Shown in pieces: positions 11,469 through 14,308 of a DNA stretch of 14,308 nucleotides. This stretch comes from Candidatus Muiribacterium halophilum (GTDB lineage Bacteria > Muiribacteriota > Muiribacteriia > Muiribacteriales > Muiribacteriaceae). The stretch lies in assembly GCA_023228995.1 (NCBI GenBank), contig JALOAD010000071.1:1-14308 (forward strand), in the 5' to 3' direction. The position numbers and the translations under genes are program-made. The notes under the pieces are model-generated. The model saw only the letters and a program-made list of their open reading frames with translations, ran no database searches and was not told the DNA's origin. Within the stretch, counting starts at the first letter, position 1. Each line of letters starts with the position of its first letter.

Positions 11469-14078
11469 ATGAATTATTTTGTTATAAATAAAAACAATCA
11501 ATATAACAATTTTATAGTATCTCGAAATAATGAGATTTTTCAATTTCGTAAAAATATTGACAATTTTAACATTAATATTGTGGAAGGTATAAGAGGAATT
11601 GGAAAAACAAGTGTTATAAACAAGTTTAATGAAATTTTGAAAAATGAAAGAAATAAAAATACTTTTTATATATCTGTTAATTATATTAAAAATTTTGAAG
11701 ATGTAAAAGACGAGTTTGATAAAAATATACTTTGTCTTCTTAAAGAAAAACAAAATTCAATTGTGTTTTTAAATTCAGATAATTGTTTTGGATTAATTGA
11801 TTATATAAAAAAAGATATTTTAGTTAAAAGCCATGTTTTTTTTGAAACTTCATCTAAATATATTTTATCTAGTCAGGATATTGGAAAGATTTATATATAT
11901 AGAATAAACGAATTTAATAAAAAAGAAGTTAAAAACTATATTAATACAGTTTCAGGAATGAAGTTTTATGAAAAATATTGTGATTTTTATGATGTTATAG
12001 AAAACATAAGCTGTGGTATTCCAAAACTTCTTAATAAAATATTAAGTCTTATCTCCAATTATGAAATAGAACCGAATGAAATTGAAAATTCTGATTTTCT
12101 TAAAAATATAATTGATATATATATGACAGAGAATAAAGAAAAATTCTCTTTATTTTCAAAAGAACTTCAACTACTTTCTTTCAATTGTTTTAATGTATCT
12201 TTTGATTATTTTTTTGATAATAAAAAATTTATTAATTTTTTACGATTGAATCTAATGATTGATGAAAGTAATAAAAATAAAAGTTTGAGAAAGATTTTTG
12301 CAACATATTATAGAAATTCTACTTTAAAAAAAAATAAAAATGAGATATATGAGTTGATTTTAAATAAAGTTTTTAAAAATAATATTTTTGATATTGAATG
12401 TCTTAACAAAATGCTGTTAATGTCTGAAATATGCAATAAAATAGAACAATTCGTTGATTATACTCTCAATAATATAATTCCTGTAGATGTTTATCGTAAT
12501 AAATTAAATTTATTATCTGATATTGTGTGTAATATTTTAAAAAAAACTGATTATAGGAAATTTGAAGTTGAAAAAACAAGAATAATTCTAAAAAGTCTTA
12601 TGTTTTATAACAAAGATGTTGAACTTGAAAATGATATTGAAAAGCTAAAAAATGATGTTGAGTATTATTCAATTAAAGGTAATTATTATATGGGAATTAA
12701 TGATTTTGCAAAAGCACTTAATAGTTTTGCAAAAGGTATTGAAAAAGATAATGATATTTTAAGACAAATTGTTATTAATTATAGAATGAGCAATTGCTAT
12801 ATTGCCCTCCATGATTTTAATAAAGCTTATGAAAATTATGCAAAAACTATTGAAATTATAGAAAATCTTGAAAAAATTGCAGACAAAAATGACAAAAAAA
12901 GTTTTTTTATTATTAACTCAATTAAAGGTGCTATTTATCGTTCAAAAGGTTTTATAAGTTTGAATAAATATAGAATATATGAAGCTATTGATTATTTTAT
13001 CAGAGCTGAAGAAAAACTTGTTTTGTTAGAAGATTTTTTTGGGCTTTCTACAACATATTCTATGATTGCTCTTTGCTATACAAGACTTGATAAATTCGGA
13101 TTATCTTTGAAATATTATAGAAAACATGTAGTTATTGAAAAAAAATTAGCTTCAAAAAATCTTAAAATATTAAGATTGAATTTTATTATTGATTTTTACC
13201 TTATACTTAAAAAAACTGAAAAAGCTAATAAGTTTATTAGAATATTAGAGTCACAACTTGAAAGAGGTTTTTTGACATATCGTTATAGAATTGCTATGTA
13301 TGATGGTTTGGTTTCGATTTTTAAAAATGATTTTGAAAAAGCCGTTTATTATCTTGAAGAAACTCTTGATATTTTAAAGGATAATTCTTATCATCTTTCA
13401 AATCTTCCTCTTCTTTTTAATTATGCTAAATGTCTTTTTTTAATCAAAAAAACCGAACATGCAGCTGAAGTGTTCAAAAAAGTTCTTGATATTTCTGAAA
13501 AAAATAATATGGAAATGTTCAGATGTCTTACTATGTTTTTTTTAGGTAAAATATACACAGATACTAGACATTTTTATTTTGAAATTTACTCAGATATTCT
13601 TAAAGAACTTCCTGCCGAAGCTAAGCAGTTTGTAATTAAAGAGATTGAAGAATTTAATAATATGGAAGATTATTTTCAAAACATGTATCCTTATAATGTT
13701 AGTAATATTGAGGGTACAAAGAATTGTGATAACTATGATATTTTGAAAATCAGATCAAATAAGAGTAATTATAAGTTTTTTATTGATTTTGAAAATCTTG
13801 AAATGCTTATTGATGGTGTGGAAAAAAATCTTTTCAGAAAGAGAAATCTTATAAAGACTATTATTGTTTTGCTTGAAGCTAATGGTAAAACTATTTCACC
13901 TGATGAGATTTTTGCCAAAGTATGGGGTAGGAATATTTCTGAAAAATCAGATAAAAACCTTTTGAGAGTTACAATTCACTCTATAAGAAAAATTGTTCCT
14001 GATTATGTTGTTTATGATTCTATAAATGATGGATATTCTATAAATGGAGTAGATAAATATTGTATAATTAGGAAATAA
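11469..14078 (+). CDS. STAND-type NTPase regulator with TPR repeats and C-terminal winged helix
   Basis: The 869-residue protein has three parts. Residues about 35-200 form a P-loop NTPase. Walker A is GIRGIGKT at 40-47, and a strand SIVFLNSD (97-104) takes the place of Walker B without the usual double acidic end. CGIP at 182-185 resembles the GxP motif of STAND proteins. About 400-700 holds repeated TPR-like helix pairs (YSIKGNYYMGINDFAKALNS, YRMSNCYIALHDFNKAYENY, YSMIALCYTRLDKF, FNYAKCLFLIKKTEHAAEVF). The last 90 residues form an OmpR/PhoB-type winged helix: LIDGVEKNLFRKRNLIKTI, FAKVWG, LLRVTIHSIRKIVPDYV and a final DGYSING hairpin. It should be an ATP-controlled transcription factor of the kind represented by MalT or AfsR. 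Those place their DNA-binding domains differently: AfsR has it at the N-terminus. The signal, the target and the role of the neighbouring STAS protein are unknown. Confidence 0.85.
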   Translation: MNYFVINKNNQYNNFIVSRNNEIFQFRKNIDNFNINIVEGIRGIGKTSVINKFNEILKNERNKNTFYISVNYIKNFEDVKDEFDKNILCLLKEKQNSIVFLNSDNCFGLIDYIKKDILVKSHVFFETSSKYILSSQDIGKIYIYRINEFNKKEVKNYINTVSGMKFYEKYCDFYDVIENISCGIPKLLNKILSLISNYEIEPNEIENSDFLKNIIDIYMTENKEKFSLFSKELQLLSFNCFNVSFDYFFDNKKFINFLRLNLMIDESNKNKSLRKIFATYYRNSTLKKNKNEIYELILNKVFKNNIFDIECLNKMLLMSEICNKIEQFVDYTLNNIIPVDVYRNKLNLLSDIVCNILKKTDYRKFEVEKTRIILKSLMFYNKDVELENDIEKLKNDVEYYSIKGNYYMGINDFAKALNSFAKGIEKDNDILRQIVINYRMSNCYIALHDFNKAYENYAKTIEIIENLEKIADKNDKKSFFIINSIKGAIYRSKGFISLNKYRIYEAIDYFIRAEEKLVLLEDFFGLSTTYSMIALCYTRLDKFGLSLKYYRKHVVIEKKLASKNLKILRLNFIIDFYLILKKTEKANKFIRILESQLERGFLTYRYRIAMYDGLVSIFKNDFEKAVYYLEETLDILKDNSYHLSNLPLLFNYAKCLFLIKKTEHAAEVFKKVLDISEKNNMEMFRCLTMFFLGKIYTDTRHFYFEIYSDILKELPAEAKQFVIKEIEEFNNMEDYFQNMYPYNVSNIEGTKNCDNYDILKIRSNKSNYKFFIDFENLEMLIDGVEKNLFRKRNLIKTIIVLLEANGKTISPDEIFAKVWGRNISEKSDKNLLRVTIHSIRKIVPDYVVYDSINDGYSINGVDKYCIIRK

Positions 14079-14083
14079 GAGAG

Positions 14084-14120
14084 TTAAAGGGTTAAAGGGT
14101 TGAGGGTTAAAGGGTTGAGG
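14084..14120. repeat. Tandem TTAAAGGG / TTGAGGG repeat
   Basis: Five units run in a row: TTAAAGGG (14084-14091), TTAAAGGG (14092-14099), TTGAGGG (14100-14106), TTAAAGGG (14107-14114) and TTGAGG (14115-14120). The tract starts five bases after the STAND regulator stop. The complement (CCCTTTAA, CCCTCAA) resembles the C-rich tracts in the other intergenic regions and the one at 14238-14265. Confidence 0.8.
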
Positions 14121-14167
14121 ATAATAGCGAAAAAAAGTTATTGCTTTTTTAGTGAGGTTTTTAAACT

Positions 14168-14181
14168 AGACCGAAAGGTCT
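14168..14181 (+). other. Short hairpin AGACC-GAAA-GGTCT, possible weak terminator
   Basis: A 5-bp perfect stem closes a GAAA tetraloop and is followed by TT. It lies about 90 bp after the STAND regulator stop. The T-tract is too short for a confident terminator call. The rest of 14121-14285 shows an A-run and T-run pair (about 14131-14150), a CGAGCGAAGCGAG segment and another C-rich tract, but no gene. Confidence 0.4.
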
Positions 14182-14285
14182 TTACTAACGAGCGAAGCGA
14201 GTGCTAACTGTATTTACCACTTTACTGTTTGCAGGGTTTTGTTTTTAACCCTCAACTTCTTAAACTCACTAACTTTATTTATTGT

Positions 14286-14308
14286 TGTCTATTCTGAGCC
14301 GGGATCTG
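14286..14308 (+). repeat. REP-like palindrome, copy 3, internally deleted
   Basis: TGTC joins directly to TATTCTGAG and CCGGGATCTG. Compared with the two full copies, ten bases (ATCCCGGTAC, the left arm of the stem plus three) are missing, so this copy cannot form the hairpin. It is cut by the window edge after CTG. Confidence 0.7.

Noticed and set aside
11391-11753. Minus-strand open frame of 120 codons overlapping the start of the STAND regulator
   Set aside because: Composition (Ile/Phe/Lys/Asn only) reflects low GC content; it overlaps the Walker A region of a well-supported gene and lacks a ribosome site.
14084-14120. True telomere or replicon end
   Set aside because: The tract has only five imperfect units, lies between ordinary sequence on both sides, and related tracts occur repeatedly inside the contig.

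Overview
The window is a very AT-rich bacterial stretch in the standard genetic code. Coding sequence is dominated by A/T-ending codons and Lys/Asn/Ile, and genes mostly have AGGAG-type ribosome binding sites. A lipoprotein, a methyl-accepting chemotaxis protein with a large extracytoplasmic domain and an exported 5'-nucleotidase point to a free-living, sensing bacterium, probably anaerobic. The lineage cannot be fixed from sequence alone. A low-GC diderm candidate phylum is my guess, with low confidence.

Left part (1-3650). The start of an exported protein gene is cut by the left edge, followed by a predicted lipoprotein gene, both on the minus strand. A plus-strand tRNA-Leu(CAA) follows, whose likely promoter lies inside the 5' end of the lipoprotein gene. 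Next is a minus-strand chemosensory operon, cheW - mcp - single-domain response regulator, closed by a clear intrinsic terminator (998-1040). The CheW is short at its C-terminus and no cheA is present locally.

Middle (3650-4779). A complete tyrosine recombinase gene is bracketed by two 28-bp sites in inverted orientation. Each site is a near-palindrome of two 11-bp arms around a 6-bp centre, the architecture of XerCD/dif-type core sites. The two sites match at 27 of 28 positions and similarity stops at their ends. The simplest reading is a self-encoded invertible DNA segment. Its left site lies between the cheW ribosome binding site and any upstream promoter, so inversion could switch the chemosensory operon. 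This is the most interesting structure in the window.

Right-middle (4958-10982). A secreted UshA-type 5'-nucleotidase ends in a REP-like hairpin plus T-tract. Then comes a cluster of five plus-strand genes: a Ycf46-like AAA+ ATPase, a protein with a DUF1257/Ycf35-like C-terminal part, a PH-like plus helix-hairpin-helix protein, a DUF2997 protein and an NrdG-like radical SAM protein. The last four are tightly packed. The ATPase is set apart by about 300 bp of hairpins and repeats. The set looks like a conserved system of unknown function in which an AAA+ motor, small uncharacterised proteins and an Fe-S radical enzyme act together.

Right end (11038-14308). A small STAS-domain protein, possibly leaderless, is followed by an 869-residue regulator with a STAND-like P-loop NTPase, TPR-type repeats and a C-terminal OmpR/PhoB-type winged helix. 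The window closes with TTAAAGGG-type tandem repeats and a third, internally deleted copy of the REP-like palindrome. Intergenic regions repeatedly carry C-rich CCCTAAA-like tracts.
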